Part shown: piece after piece, positions 17,564-26,471 of the stretch
Layout: the number at the start of each line of letters is the position of its first letter
Numbering within the stretch: position 1 is the stretch's first letter
Assembly (NCBI GenBank): GCA_021804825.1
Contig: JAJZGX010000005.1
Coordinates: forward strand, 17,501 to 52,477
Source: Pseudomonadota bacterium
Lineage (GTDB): Bacteria; Pseudomonadota; Alphaproteobacteria; Rhizobiales; Beijerinckiaceae
DNA: 34,977 nt
Reading direction: 5' to 3'
Program-made: the position numbers and the translations under genes
The notes under the pieces: model-generated
What the model was told of the DNA's origin: nothing
The model's database searches: none
What the model saw: only the letters and a program-made list of their open reading frames with translations

Positions 17564-18235
17564 ATGGGACATCAGATAGAACTTGCTACTGCCGATGGCA
17601 CCAGCATCGCTGCCTACCGCGCCGCGCCAACGGGAAAGCCCAGGGGTAGCGTGGTAATTTTGCAGGAAATCTTCGGGGTCAACGCGCACTTTCGCTCAGT
17701 CGCCGATCGTTATGCCGCAGATGGCTATCTTGCCATCGCGCCGGCCCTGTTTGATCGCGCCGAGCGCGGTGTCGAGTTGGGTTATGATCAAGAGGGGCGG
17801 GAAAAGGGTTTTGCCCTGCTCAAAGCCATCGAACCGGCCAAAACCATGCTTGATATTCAAGCGGCCATCACTGCGGCGCGCGAGGCCGGAAGCGTCGGAC
17901 TGGTGGGATTTTGCTGGGGCGGAACGCTGGCCTTTGCGGCGGCCTGCCATCTCACCGGCCTTGATGCGGCGGTGGGGTATTATGGCGGCGGCATCGCTGG
18001 GCGTTTGCAGGACAAGCCGAAAATTCCGCTGATGCTGCATTTTGGCGACACGGATCAGAGTATTCCGCTCAGCGATGTCGAAAAGGTTCGCGTCGCGCTT
18101 CCGCAAGTGCCGGTTTATGTCTATCATGCCGGCCATGCGTTCAATCGCGATGTTGCGCCAAGCTATGACAAGCCCAGCGCCGATCTGGCGTTGGAACGCA
18201 CTAGGGGATTTTTGGCAGAGTCCATGAAAGTTTGA
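17564..18235 (+). CDS. Dienelactone hydrolase family protein
   Basis: A 223-residue alpha/beta hydrolase of the dienelactone hydrolase family. VVILQEIFGVNAHFRSVADRYAADGYLAIAPALFDR is the typical N-terminal half. The nucleophile elbow is GFCWGG (Cys117), the acid is probably in FGDTDQSIP (about 162-164) and the base is His191 in YHAGHAFNRD. Dienelactone hydrolase itself acts in chlorocatechol breakdown, but no aromatic-degradation genes lie nearby, so the true substrate is unknown. ATG 17564 with AAGGG upstream is preferred over a longer reading frame starting at 17393, which has no homologous sequence before this point. A strong hairpin follows it. Confidence 0.87.
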   Translation: MGHQIELATADGTSIAAYRAAPTGKPRGSVVILQEIFGVNAHFRSVADRYAADGYLAIAPALFDRAERGVELGYDQEGREKGFALLKAIEPAKTMLDIQAAITAAREAGSVGLVGFCWGGTLAFAAACHLTGLDAAVGYYGGGIAGRLQDKPKIPLMLHFGDTDQSIPLSDVEKVRVALPQVPVYVYHAGHAFNRDVAPSYDKPSADLALERTRGFLAESMKV

Positions 18236-18244
18236 AACGAGGTT

Positions 18245-18266
18245 GCACAGCCTCGCAAGGCTGTGC
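18245..18266 (+). terminator. Hairpin after the dienelactone hydrolase gene
   Basis: GCACAGCC (18245-18252) and GGCTGTGC (18259-18266) form a perfect 8-bp stem with a TCGCAA loop, nine nt past the stop codon. The following CCTTGT is only weakly T-rich. It probably separates this gene from lptB. Confidence 0.55.
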
Positions 18267-18364
18267 CCTTGTAACGGGATGGCATTTTGTGTTGAAAGGG
18301 GTTGGTTGATCGAAAATGACAAGGCAGGGCTTTGTTGGTCAGGAACTCCTCGAAACGCAATCTC

Positions 18365-19243
18365 ATGGCGCGGCTTTGGCCGCGTCGTCTCGAGGGCGCA
18401 TCCGCAAATCCAGAAACAGCGAGGGGTATTCCTCCGGAGCTACTCCCGCTTGATCTCAATGCATCTTTCGACAAGCCGGTGTCGGCCTTGAGCCCAGCGC
18501 CGGGCGCAGCCTTGGAAGGCCAGGGTATTTTGGGGGCCTTCAACCTCGGCAAGTCCTATGGACTGCGCCAAGTGGTGAAGGACGTCAGCCTGCACGTGCG
18601 CCAAGGCGAGGCCGTGGGCCTGCTCGGCCCCAATGGCGCGGGCAAGACCACGGTTTTTTACATGATCACCGGCTTGCTCCACCCCGACAAGGGGCTGATC
18701 AGTCTTGAAGGGCACGATGTCACGGCACTGCCGATGTACCGGCGGGCGCGGCTTGGCATTGGTTATCTACCGCAGGAAGCCTCGATTTTTCGCGGCCTCA
18801 GCGTGGAAAACAACATACGCGCCATTCTCGAAGTGACCGAGCCGAACCGCGACCTGCGCGAACAGCGGCTCGAACAATTGCTCGATGAATTCGACATCAA
18901 GCGCTTGCGCACATCTCCGGCCATGGCGCTGTCGGGGGGCGAGCGGCGTCGCTGCGAAATCGCCCGGGCGCTGGCCGGCAATCCGGTGTTCATGCTGCTG
19001 GATGAGCCCTTTGCAGGCATTGATCCGATTGCGGTCGGCGATATCCAGAGTCTGGTGCGCCAACTCACGACCCGCGGCATCGGCGTGCTGATCACCGATC
19101 ACAATGTTCGCGAGACACTCGGGTTGATCGACCGCGCCTATATCATTCATTCGGGCCATGTTCTTACCGAAGGCACACCGGCCGAAATTGTCGCCAACCC
19201 TGAGGCACGACGGCTCTATCTCGGCGAAAGCTTCCGCATGTGA
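18365..19243 (+). CDS. lptB: LPS export ABC transporter ATPase LptB
   Basis: A 292-residue ABC ATPase of the LptB2FGC machine that drives lipopolysaccharide from the inner membrane to the Lpt bridge. Walker A GPNGAGKTT is at about 88-96, the Q-loop is in GIGYLPQEASIFRGLSVENNIRAIL, the signature LSGGERRRCEIARAL at about 189-203, Walker B VFMLLDEPFAGIDP and the switch ITDHNVRETL. The match to LptB, rather than to LivF-type ATPases, is good. An N-terminal extension of about 55 residues precedes the domain. ATG 18365 lacks a good ribosome-binding site; TTG 18332 with AAGG seven bases upstream is the alternative and adds 11 residues. rpoN follows, as usual, but lptC and lptA do not precede it. Confidence 0.93.
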   Translation: MARLWPRRLEGASANPETARGIPPELLPLDLNASFDKPVSALSPAPGAALEGQGILGAFNLGKSYGLRQVVKDVSLHVRQGEAVGLLGPNGAGKTTVFYMITGLLHPDKGLISLEGHDVTALPMYRRARLGIGYLPQEASIFRGLSVENNIRAILEVTEPNRDLREQRLEQLLDEFDIKRLRTSPAMALSGGERRRCEIARALAGNPVFMLLDEPFAGIDPIAVGDIQSLVRQLTTRGIGVLITDHNVRETLGLIDRAYIIHSGHVLTEGTPAEIVANPEARRLYLGESFRM

Positions 19244-19374
19244 GGTGATGGCAGGTTCTTAACCCTGTGGGGATTTACGGACCCCTGAGGCTGGCATCAT
19301 TGCAAATATTCGTCTAAGCAAGAACTGGGCCGTTTGTTGTTTTCAGGCTCCGATGCGTCTTTTCGAGTTTGCTG

Positions 19375-20904
19375 ATGGCCATGTCACCTCGCCTTGTCAT
19401 GCGCGCCAGCCAGTCGCTGGTCATGACGCCGCAACTGCTGCAGGCCATCCGCCTCTTGCAGTTTTCGAGTGCTGAACTGGCGACATTTGTCGATGCCGAA
19501 CTGGAGCGCAACCCGCTTCTGGAGCGCATCGATACCAGCGAAGCGCCGCTGAATGATACGAGTTTCGAGGCCGCGGAACCGCAAACTGCCGTTGATTGGG
19601 CCAGCACGACCATCGAAACCGATGCGGGGCGGCTGGCGGAAAATCTTGGAACGGGCCTCGAAAATGCTTTTGAGCCGGATGCGGCACCGGCGCGCTTGCA
19701 AGATCCCTTCACCTCCAGCCAGCCGCTCACCACGGGGCAATGGTCGCAGGGTAGCGGCGCGGGAAGCGCCCAGGCTCAAGACATTGAAGCCTTTGTTCCC
19801 GAGACGATTTCCTTGCAGGAACATCTGCAACGGCAATTGGCTCTGGCAACCAGTGACCCGCTCGACAGGGCGATTGGTCAGGTGCTGATCGATGGCATTG
19901 ACGAGGCTGGCTATCATGCAGAACCTTTGAGCGAAATCGGTCTGCGGCTGGGCGTTTCGGGGCAAAAGGTCGGGCAGGTGTTGAAACTGGTGCAGGGTTT
20001 TGAGCCCGCCGGGATTGCGGCGCGTGACCTTGCCGAATGTCTGGCGCTGCAATTGATCGAGCGTAATCGCTTTGATCCGGCAATGCAGGCGCTGGTTGCG
20101 AATCTGCCGCTGCTCGCCAAGCGTGAATTTGGCCAGTTGCGTCGGCTTTGCGGCGTTGATGACGGCGACCTCGCCGACATGATCGGTGAAATCCGGCGGC
20201 TTGATCCCAAGCCCGGCCGTGCCTTTGCTTCGACACCCATGGCCCCTGTTATCGCCGATGTGCTGGTGAGCGCCGCCTCTGATGGTGGCTGGCAAGTGGA
20301 ACTGAATCAGGATGCGCTGCCGAAATTATTGGTGAACCAGACCTACGCTGCCCGCATCTACCGCGGCGGCGCTGCCGAACACGACCGGCTGTTCATCAAC
20401 AATTGCCTGCAAACGGCGACGTGGCTTACCAAAAGTCTGGAACAGCGCGCCAAGACGATTCTGAAAGTGGCCACGGAAATCGTTCGCCAGCAGGACGGCT
20501 TTCTCACCTACGGCATTGCGCATTTGCGTCCGCTCAATCTGAAGACGGTAGCCGCCGCCATCAGCATGCACGAATCCACAGTCTCGCGCGTGACGGCCAG
20601 CAAATATATGGCGACGCCGCGTGGCTTGTTCGAGCTGAAATATTTCTTTACCGGCGGCATTGCCTCGGGTGACGGACGTGAAGCGCGCTCGAGTGAAGCT
20701 GTGCGGCACCGTATTCGCGAGTTGATCGACGCTGAATCGGTCGAGGACGTGCTTTCCGATGACGCGCTGGTGGCGCGGCTCAAAGCCGAAGGCGTCGATA
20801 TCGCCCGGCGCACGGTCGCGAAATATCGTGAAAGTCTGCGTCTGGCTTCCTCCGCGCAACGGCGGCGTGAAAAGCGCGCCCTGACGTCCAGACGCGCTTC
20901 ATGA
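19375..20904 (+). CDS. rpoN: RNA polymerase sigma-54 factor
   Basis: A 509-residue sigma-54, which directs RNA polymerase to -24/-12 promoters activated by bacterial enhancer-binding proteins. Region I is MSPRLVMRASQSLVMTPQLLQAIRLLQFSSAELATFVDAELERNPLLERI, followed by an acidic region II. The core-binding region includes SLQEHLQRQLALA, and the C-terminal part has the HTH (KTVAAAISMHESTVSRVTASKYM) and the RpoN box ARRTVAKYRE (477-486). ATG 19375 is preferred; TTG 19369 and ATG 19381 are possible. The 131-nt gap from lptB has only small inverted repeats. The usual hpf and ptsN do not follow; a yejA-type gene starts 36 nt later. Confidence 0.95.
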   Translation: MAMSPRLVMRASQSLVMTPQLLQAIRLLQFSSAELATFVDAELERNPLLERIDTSEAPLNDTSFEAAEPQTAVDWASTTIETDAGRLAENLGTGLENAFEPDAAPARLQDPFTSSQPLTTGQWSQGSGAGSAQAQDIEAFVPETISLQEHLQRQLALATSDPLDRAIGQVLIDGIDEAGYHAEPLSEIGLRLGVSGQKVGQVLKLVQGFEPAGIAARDLAECLALQLIERNRFDPAMQALVANLPLLAKREFGQLRRLCGVDDGDLADMIGEIRRLDPKPGRAFASTPMAPVIADVLVSAASDGGWQVELNQDALPKLLVNQTYAARIYRGGAAEHDRLFINNCLQTATWLTKSLEQRAKTILKVATEIVRQQDGFLTYGIAHLRPLNLKTVAAAISMHESTVSRVTASKYMATPRGLFELKYFFTGGIASGDGREARSSEAVRHRIRELIDAESVEDVLSDDALVARLKAEGVDIARRTVAKYRESLRLASSAQRRREKRALTSRRAS

Positions 20905-20940
20905 TGCACGCCGAATTCGAGACCATCCGAAGGAGCCCTG

Positions 20941-22806
20941 ATGCACCACCCTAGCCGCCGCGACGCCCTGAAAACCTCCGCTGCCGCTGCGCTGGCGGCC
21001 ACGGCTTGGCCCGCGCTGGCCGCACCTGTCGCCATGGGCGCGGAAGTCCATGGCATGTCGAGCTTTGGCGATCTCGCCGAGCCTGCCGACTTCAGCCACT
21101 TCAATTATGTCAACCCGGCGGCCCCTAAAGCCGGCACGCTGGTGATCCAGCTCACCATTACCACGGGCAATCAGGCCTTCGATACGTTCGACACGCTGAA
21201 TATCTATGTTTTCAAAGGTAATGGCGCGGCGGGCATGGATTCAACCTTTGATACGCTGATGGCTGGCTCAGCCGATGAGCCCGACGCCCTCTACGGCCTG
21301 TTGGCGCAAAGCGTCGCCATCAGTGCCGACAAGCTCACCTACCGCTTCCGCCTGCATCCGAAGGCCCGGTTTCATGATGGCAGCAAAGTCACGGCCGCTG
21401 ACGTGGCGTTCTCGCTCAACATTCTGAAAACGCAAGGGCATCCGTCTTTGCGCATTCCGCTTGATAAAATGACCGGCGCCCATGCGGAAGGCGATGACAT
21501 TGCCGTGGTCACACTCGATCCGAGGCGCTCGCGCGACTTGCACCTGTTTATTGCAAGTTTGCCGATATTTTCCGCAGCCTGGTGGAAGGGTCGCGATTTT
21601 CAGGCCTCGACGCTTGATGCCCCGCTCGGCTCCGGGCCTTACAAAGTGCGGCGCTTCGATGCCGGCCGAAGCATCGAATTTGCGCTGGTTCCGGACTATT
21701 GGGGCAAGGATCTGCCGGTGAATGTCGGCCAGAATAATTTTGCCACCGTGCGTTATGAATATTTTCGGGATCGCACCGCTGCCTTTGAGGCTTTCAAGGC
21801 CGGAACATTGAATTTTCGTCAGGAATTCACGGCCAAAATCTGGCACACGAGCTATGATTTTCCTGCGATTGCGTCCGGCGCGGTGAAGCATGAGGCGCTG
21901 CATAGTGGTCGTGCGGTGCCAACCCAGGGGTGGTTTTTCAACACCCGGCACCCAGTGCTGGCCAATCGACAGGTGCGCGAAGCCATAGGGTTGCTGTTTG
22001 ATTTTGAATGGACAAACCGCACCATCATGTATTCGAGCTACAAGAGGCTCGTCTCGCTGTTCCAGAATTCGCAGATGATGGCGCTGGGCAAGCCCGATGC
22101 GCAGGAATTGGCTTTGCTTGAACCATTTCGCGCCAGGCTTGACCCTGCGGTTTTCGGCGATGCCTATGTGCCACCAATCTCGGATGGCACGGGCTCGGAT
22201 CGCACCTTGCTGCAGCAAGCCAATAACATGCTGCTGAAAGCTGGATGCACGCGGCGGGGCGCGGCATTGCTGGATCCGCAGGGCGCGCCGCTGAAGCTGG
22301 AATTTCTCGATTCCAACCCGGCTTTGCAGCCCCATACCGAGCCGTTCATTGCCAATCTGCGCCGCCTCGGCATTGATGCCTCGGCCCGCATCGTCGATGT
22401 TGCGCAATATCAGCAGCGCTTGAACCATTTCGATTTTGACATAATCGCGCTTGCCCAGAGCGGCTCGCTGACGCCCGGCGATTACATGCGCGTGCAATAT
22501 GGTTCCGCCGCTGCCAAGACCCCCGGTTCGCAGAATTATTCCGGCATCGTCGATCCCGTGCTGGATGCGTTGATCAGCCGCATCGCCGATGCAAAGGATC
22601 GTGGATCGCTGACGGTCGCCGCCAGAGCTTTCGACCGGGTGTTTCGCGCAGGGCATTATTGGGTGCCGATGTGGTACACGGACGTGCTGTGGTTTGCGTG
22701 GCGCAACGAGTTCGATCGCCCGGCGCAGCAACCCAAATTCGATCCCGGTGCGCCCGGCACCTGGTGGTGGGATGCCACCAAAGCAGCAGCCCTGGCGGGG
22801 AAGTAA
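20941..22806 (+). CDS. Tat-exported ABC transporter substrate-binding protein, YejA type
   Basis: A 621-residue family 5 extracellular solute-binding protein. A twin-arginine signal is visible (SRRDALK at 5-11, alanine-rich core, likely cut near residue 28). The mature start HGMSSFGDLAEPADFSHFNYVNPAAPKAGTL is characteristic of YejA, the binding protein for microcin C and other peptides. LTYRFRLHPKARFHDGSKVTAADVAFSL and the C-terminal AGHYWVPMWYTDVLWFAWRNEFDRP complete the pattern. ATG 20941 has GAAGGAG five bases upstream. The permease and ATPase genes yejB, yejE and yejF, which normally follow, are absent here: two dyads and then ilvD come next. The substrate is uncertain. Confidence 0.88.
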   Translation: MHHPSRRDALKTSAAAALAATAWPALAAPVAMGAEVHGMSSFGDLAEPADFSHFNYVNPAAPKAGTLVIQLTITTGNQAFDTFDTLNIYVFKGNGAAGMDSTFDTLMAGSADEPDALYGLLAQSVAISADKLTYRFRLHPKARFHDGSKVTAADVAFSLNILKTQGHPSLRIPLDKMTGAHAEGDDIAVVTLDPRRSRDLHLFIASLPIFSAAWWKGRDFQASTLDAPLGSGPYKVRRFDAGRSIEFALVPDYWGKDLPVNVGQNNFATVRYEYFRDRTAAFEAFKAGTLNFRQEFTAKIWHTSYDFPAIASGAVKHEALHSGRAVPTQGWFFNTRHPVLANRQVREAIGLLFDFEWTNRTIMYSSYKRLVSLFQNSQMMALGKPDAQELALLEPFRARLDPAVFGDAYVPPISDGTGSDRTLLQQANNMLLKAGCTRRGAALLDPQGAPLKLEFLDSNPALQPHTEPFIANLRRLGIDASARIVDVAQYQQRLNHFDFDIIALAQSGSLTPGDYMRVQYGSAAAKTPGSQNYSGIVDPVLDALISRIADAKDRGSLTVAARAFDRVFRAGHYWVPMWYTDVLWFAWRNEFDRPAQQPKFDPGAPGTWWWDATKAAALAGK

Positions 22807-22838
22807 TCAGGGCGATCACCAAGCGGCGGACAAGCGCA

Positions 22839-22873
22839 GTGCCACGTGTGGCACAAGGCGCCCAAGTTGGGCG
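22839..22873 (+). terminator. Two adjacent hairpins downstream of the YejA-type gene
   Basis: GTGCCAC-GT-GTGGCAC (22839-22854) is followed after four bases by CGCCCA-AGT-TGGGCG (22859-22873). They lie 33 nt past the stop codon. No T-run follows, so they may be a terminator or operator sites. The rest of the 295-nt gap before ilvD shows no clear gene or promoter. Confidence 0.4.
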
Positions 22874-23101
22874 GGGCTTACAATTATGTTGCAAAATTGC
22901 CACGCTGCACAAGGATCGCACGACAGCCTGCCAAATAGGCAATTTACGCCCCTTTTCAGCCATAAAGCACGCGCGTTAAGAGGGGGTAATTTCCGATTGA
23001 TAAGGATTTTGGCGCAAGAATCGGTGCACCGCGCAAAAATGCCGTGTGCGCCGCAAATGGGCCGGTCTGGACGCGTTGAAATAGATTGAAAGTGGAGTGC
23101 C

Positions 23102-24832
23102 ATGGACGCCCGTAATTTCGACAAGAAGAAACTGCCCAGCCGTTACGTCACAGAAGGCCCTGCTCGCGCGCCGCACCGCTCCTATCTTTATGCCATGGGT
23201 CTGACCCGCGAACAGATTCACCAGCCGCTCGTAGGCGTCGCCTCCTGCTGGAATGAAGCCGCACCCTGCAATATATCGCTGATGCGCCAGGCTCAGGCCG
23301 TGAAGAAGGGCGTGTCCGCCGCTGGTGGCACGCCGCGTGAATTTTGCACGATTACCGTTACTGACGGCATCGCCATGGGCCATCAGGGCATGAAATCCTC
23401 GCTGGTGTCGCGCGATCTGATCGCCGATTCGGTGGAACTGACCATGCGCGGGCATTGTTATGATGCGCTGGTCGGCCTTGCTGGCTGCGACAAATCACTT
23501 CCGGGCATGATGATGTCGATGGTGCGTCTCAACGTGCCGTCGATTTTCATTTATGGCGGGTCGATTCTGCCAGGCAATTTCCGTGGCCAGCAGGTTACCG
23601 TGCAGGATTTGTTCGAAGCTGTGGGCAAGCATTCGGTCGGCGACATGTCGAGCGAAGACCTCGATGAACTCGAGTCGGTCGCCTGCCCGTCCGCCGGTGC
23701 CTGCGGCGCGCAATTTACGGCCAACACCATGGCGACCGTGTCGGAAGCCATCGGTCTGGCGCTGCCCTATTCGGCGGGCGCGCCGGCCCCTTACGAAATT
23801 CGTGACCGGTTTTGCATGACCGCTGGCGAGATGGTGATGGATCTCATTGCCCGCAACATCCGCCCGCGCGATATCGTCACCTTGAAGGCGCTCGAAAACG
23901 CCGCAACCGTGGTGGCCGCATCGGGCGGCTCGACCAATGCCGCCCTGCATCTGCCCGCCATAGCGCATGAATGCGGCATCAAGTTTGATCTGTTCGACGT
24001 CGCCGAGATTTTCAAGCGCACGCCCTATATTGCCGATCTCAAGCCTGGCGGACGCTATGTTGCCAAGGACATGTTCGAGGCCGGCGGCATCCCGCAGCTC
24101 ATGAAAACCCTGCTCGATCACGGTTTCCTTCATGGCGATTGTATGACTGTGACCGGTCGTACAATTGCCGAAAACATGGAGCAGGTAAAATGGAACGTGC
24201 ATCAGGATGTTGTGCGTCCGGCCAATAAACCGCTCAGCCCGAATGGTGGCGTTGTTGGACTGAAAGGCAATCTCGCGCCCGAAGGGGCGATTGTGAAAGT
24301 TGCAGGCATGACGACGGAACAGTTGAAATTTTCCGGCCCGGCCCGCTGCTTCGACACGGAAGAAGAATGTTTTGAGTGCGTGCGCAAGCGTGGCTACAAG
24401 CAAGGTGATGTTTTGGTGATCCGCTACGAAGGGCCGCGTGGCGGGCCGGGCATGCGCGAGATGCTAGCGACGACTGCCGCGCTTTATGGCCAAGGCATGG
24501 GCGACAAGGTGGCGCTGATTACCGATGGGCGCTTCTCGGGTGCTACACGCGGATTCTGTGTCGGTCACGTCGGGCCGGAAGCGGCTGTCGGTGGCCCCAT
24601 CGCCTTGCTGCAGGACGGCGACATCATCGATCTTGATGCCATCAATGGCACGCTTTCCGTGCGCCTCAGCGCGGACGAACTGGCGGCCCGGCATGCAAGC
24701 TGGAAGCCGCGAACGACTGATTACGGCTCGGGGGCGATCTGGAAATACGCTCAAGTGGTGGGTCCCGCCGTCAATGGCGCGGTCACGCACCCTGGGCATG
24801 CAGGAGAGACGCATGTCTATGCGGATATCTGA
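23102..24832 (+). CDS. ilvD: Dihydroxy-acid dehydratase
   Basis: A 576-residue dehydratase that makes the 2-keto acid precursors of valine, isoleucine, leucine and pantothenate. It is of the IlvD/Edd family. Candidate Fe-S ligands are Cys56 ([10 protein letters not shown]), Cys129 ([10 protein letters not shown]) and Cys201 (SAGACGAQ). Their 73- and 72-residue spacings match [2Fe-2S] dihydroxy-acid dehydratases. [28 protein letters not shown] and [21 protein letters not shown] are family signatures, and the last argues for IlvD over Edd. ATG 23102 has GGAG five bases upstream. Its last 20 nt overlap the next gene, suggesting coupled translation. Confidence 0.95.
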   Translation: MDARNFDKKKLPSRYVTEGPARAPHRSYLYAMGLTREQIHQPLVGVASCWNEAAPCNISLMRQAQAVKKGVSAAGGTPREFCTITVTDGIAMGHQGMKSSLVSRDLIADSVELTMRGHCYDALVGLAGCDKSLPGMMMSMVRLNVPSIFIYGGSILPGNFRGQQVTVQDLFEAVGKHSVGDMSSEDLDELESVACPSAGACGAQFTANTMATVSEAIGLALPYSAGAPAPYEIRDRFCMTAGEMVMDLIARNIRPRDIVTLKALENAATVVAASGGSTNAALHLPAIAHECGIKFDLFDVAEIFKRTPYIADLKPGGRYVAKDMFEAGGIPQLMKTLLDHGFLHGDCMTVTGRTIAENMEQVKWNVHQDVVRPANKPLSPNGGVVGLKGNLAPEGAIVKVAGMTTEQLKFSGPARCFDTEEECFECVRKRGYKQGDVLVIRYEGPRGGPGMREMLATTAALYGQGMGDKVALITDGRFSGATRGFCVGHVGPEAAVGGPIALLQDGDIIDLDAINGTLSVRLSADELAARHASWKPRTTDYGSGAIWKYAQVVGPAVNGAVTHPGHAGETHVYADI

Positions 24833-25652
24833 TCAAGCCTCGCTTGCCGGTGCGTTTGTTGTCGGGCTGTGCATGGCACTTCCCGCATTCGCGCTGGACG
24901 GCTCAACGACTCCGGCCAACAAGCCATTGGCGCTGCCAGGGCATTTCCGCAACAATGAAGACGCGCTCCAGCAGGGGCTGAAAGCCGATCAGGCAGGAAA
25001 TGTGCCTTTTACCCTGAAGGCTCTTGGCTATGCTGCGGCCCACGGACAATCCATCGCCCGATGGAAATTGGCGCATATGTATGCCGATGGCGAAGGCGTG
25101 GATCGGGACGATCTGAAAGCCTTTCATTATTATCGCGATATTATTACCTCTTATCGGCAAAGTGATAATGACGGGCGTGACCGCGCGGCGGTTTCAAGCG
25201 CCTATGTCGCCCTTGGGGCCTATTTGCTGCGCGGAATTCCCGGCACGAATGTCAAGCGCGACCCGCACATGGCGATGCGGATGTTTCAGGTGGCGGCGAC
25301 GGTGTTCCGCAACCCGGACGCGCAATATAATCTGGCGCAGATGTTCCTGAATGGCGAAGGCGTGGCGCATGATCCACGGCAGGCTGCCGGATGGCTCAGC
25401 CTTGCGGCGGCCAAGAACCACTGCGCAGCCCAGGCGCTTCTGGGACGAATTTTGTTCAATGGCGGCCATGATGTGGTGCGCCAGCGCGCCAAGGGCCTGA
25501 TGTGGCTGATGCTGGCACGCAAAGGCGCTATCGATCCGGTCAAGGATGGCTGGATCATCGCGCTCTATGACAAGGCCATGGCGGCGGCGTCCGATGATGA
25601 TCGCCAGGCGGCTTTGGCCTATCTTTCCGATCGCAAGCACCGCATCAATTAA
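24813..25652 (+). CDS. exoR: Exported Sel1-repeat protein, ExoR-like
   Basis: A 279-residue periplasmic Sel1-repeat protein. A signal peptide ([17 protein letters not shown], cut probably after ALPAFA at residue 27) precedes several Sel1 repeats. These include [51 protein letters not shown] and [22 protein letters not shown]. The segment [17 protein letters not shown] and the general layout closely resemble rhizobial ExoR, the periplasmic inhibitor of the ExoS/ChvG sensor kinase that restrains exopolysaccharide synthesis and promotes motility. No chvG/chvI is visible here. ATG 24813 has AGGAGA five bases upstream and lies inside ilvD. Its end overlaps convergent xthA by eight bases. The ExoR call is from recalled similarity, so the symbol is provisional. 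Confidence 0.78.
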   Translation: MSMRISDQASLAGAFVVGLCMALPAFALDGSTTPANKPLALPGHFRNNEDALQQGLKADQAGNVPFTLKALGYAAAHGQSIARWKLAHMYADGEGVDRDDLKAFHYYRDIITSYRQSDNDGRDRAAVSSAYVALGAYLLRGIPGTNVKRDPHMAMRMFQVAATVFRNPDAQYNLAQMFLNGEGVAHDPRQAAGWLSLAAAKNHCAAQALLGRILFNGGHDVVRQRAKGLMWLMLARKGAIDPVKDGWIIALYDKAMAAASDDDRQAALAYLSDRKHRIN

Positions 25653-26421
25653 GTTTGATCCGAAGGGGCACATGGTCTGAAGGTTTTTCGCCTTCGCGCA
25701 TCGCCCGGTCGATGACAACACTGACAAGCCTGTCGGCCGCTTGGGCGGAGAGCAAGGCGTGGTCGATACGAATGCCGTTGTTGCGCTGGAATGCACCGGC
25801 CTGATAATCCCAGAATGTATAGAGCCCGGGTTCATCCGAGACCGCCCGCAGCGCGTCGGTCAAACCAAGATTGAGCAATTGGCGAAATCTTTCCCGGGTT
25901 GCGGGCAGAAATAGCGCGTCCTCCAGCCATTGGCTCGGGTCCTTCGCGTCCGCGCTTTCCGGAATGACGTTGAAATCACCCGTCAGGACAAGCGCTTCCT
26001 CGTAGCGCAACAACTCACGGGCATGGCGGATCAGGCGCTCCATCCAGGCCAGCTTGTAGGCGTATTTGTCGGTTCCTGCCGGATTGCCATTGGGCAAGTA
26101 AAGGCAGCCGACGCGCACCACCCCGCGCTCGTCGGGGATTACAGCTTCCACATAGCGGCTCTGTTCGTCCGCATCATCACCGGGCAGGCGACGCACGACG
26201 TCCATAGGCCTCGTCGAGAGAATGGCGACGCCATTAAAGCCCTTCTGCCCATGCACCGCGCAATTATAGCCCAAGGCTTCGATTTCAGCGCGCGGAAATG
26301 CCTCATCCACGCATTTCAGCTCCTGAAGGCACATGACTTCGGGATGCACGTCTTCGAGATATTTCAGCAGGTGCCCCAGCCGCTGGCGCACTGAATTGAC
26401 GTTCCAAGACACGATTTGCAT
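25645..26421 (-). CDS. xthA: Exodeoxyribonuclease III / AP endonuclease
   Basis: A 258-residue ExoIII-family enzyme for base-excision repair, cutting 5' of abasic sites and removing 3' blocking groups. The four-layer EEP fold motifs are complete: IVSWNVNSVRQRL at the start, CLQELKC (metal-binding Glu), GYNCAVHGQKGFNGVAILS, LYLPNGNP, LTGDFNVIPE, TFWDYQAGAFQRNNGIRIDHALLS and the final [10 protein letters not shown] with the catalytic Asp-His. Length is normal. Start is ATG 26419-26421. Its 3' end overlaps the convergent exoR-like gene by eight bases, so no spacer exists for a terminator between them. The lipid A acyltransferase gene lies 50 nt upstream on the same strand. Confidence 0.96.
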   Translation of the reverse strand: MQIVSWNVNSVRQRLGHLLKYLEDVHPEVMCLQELKCVDEAFPRAEIEALGYNCAVHGQKGFNGVAILSTRPMDVVRRLPGDDADEQSRYVEAVIPDERGVVRVGCLYLPNGNPAGTDKYAYKLAWMERLIRHARELLRYEEALVLTGDFNVIPESADAKDPSQWLEDALFLPATRERFRQLLNLGLTDALRAVSDEPGLYTFWDYQAGAFQRNNGIRIDHALLSAQAADRLVSVVIDRAMREGEKPSDHVPLRIKLN

Positions 26422-26471
26422 GGCAAGCCCTCAAAAGCGCTGACGCATCCCTGCACGTCAAAGCCCAATTT

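Noticed and set aside
19290-19320. TGGCAT...TTGCA as a possible sigma-54 promoter in front of rpoN
   Set aside because: The GG and GC elements are about three bases too close for a -24/-12 promoter.
21268-22731. Long open frame (487 codons) on the minus strand opposite the YejA-type gene
   Set aside because: It is a GC-rich shadow frame fully inside a gene with a clear family match; its translation shows no recognisable domain and no ribosome-binding site.
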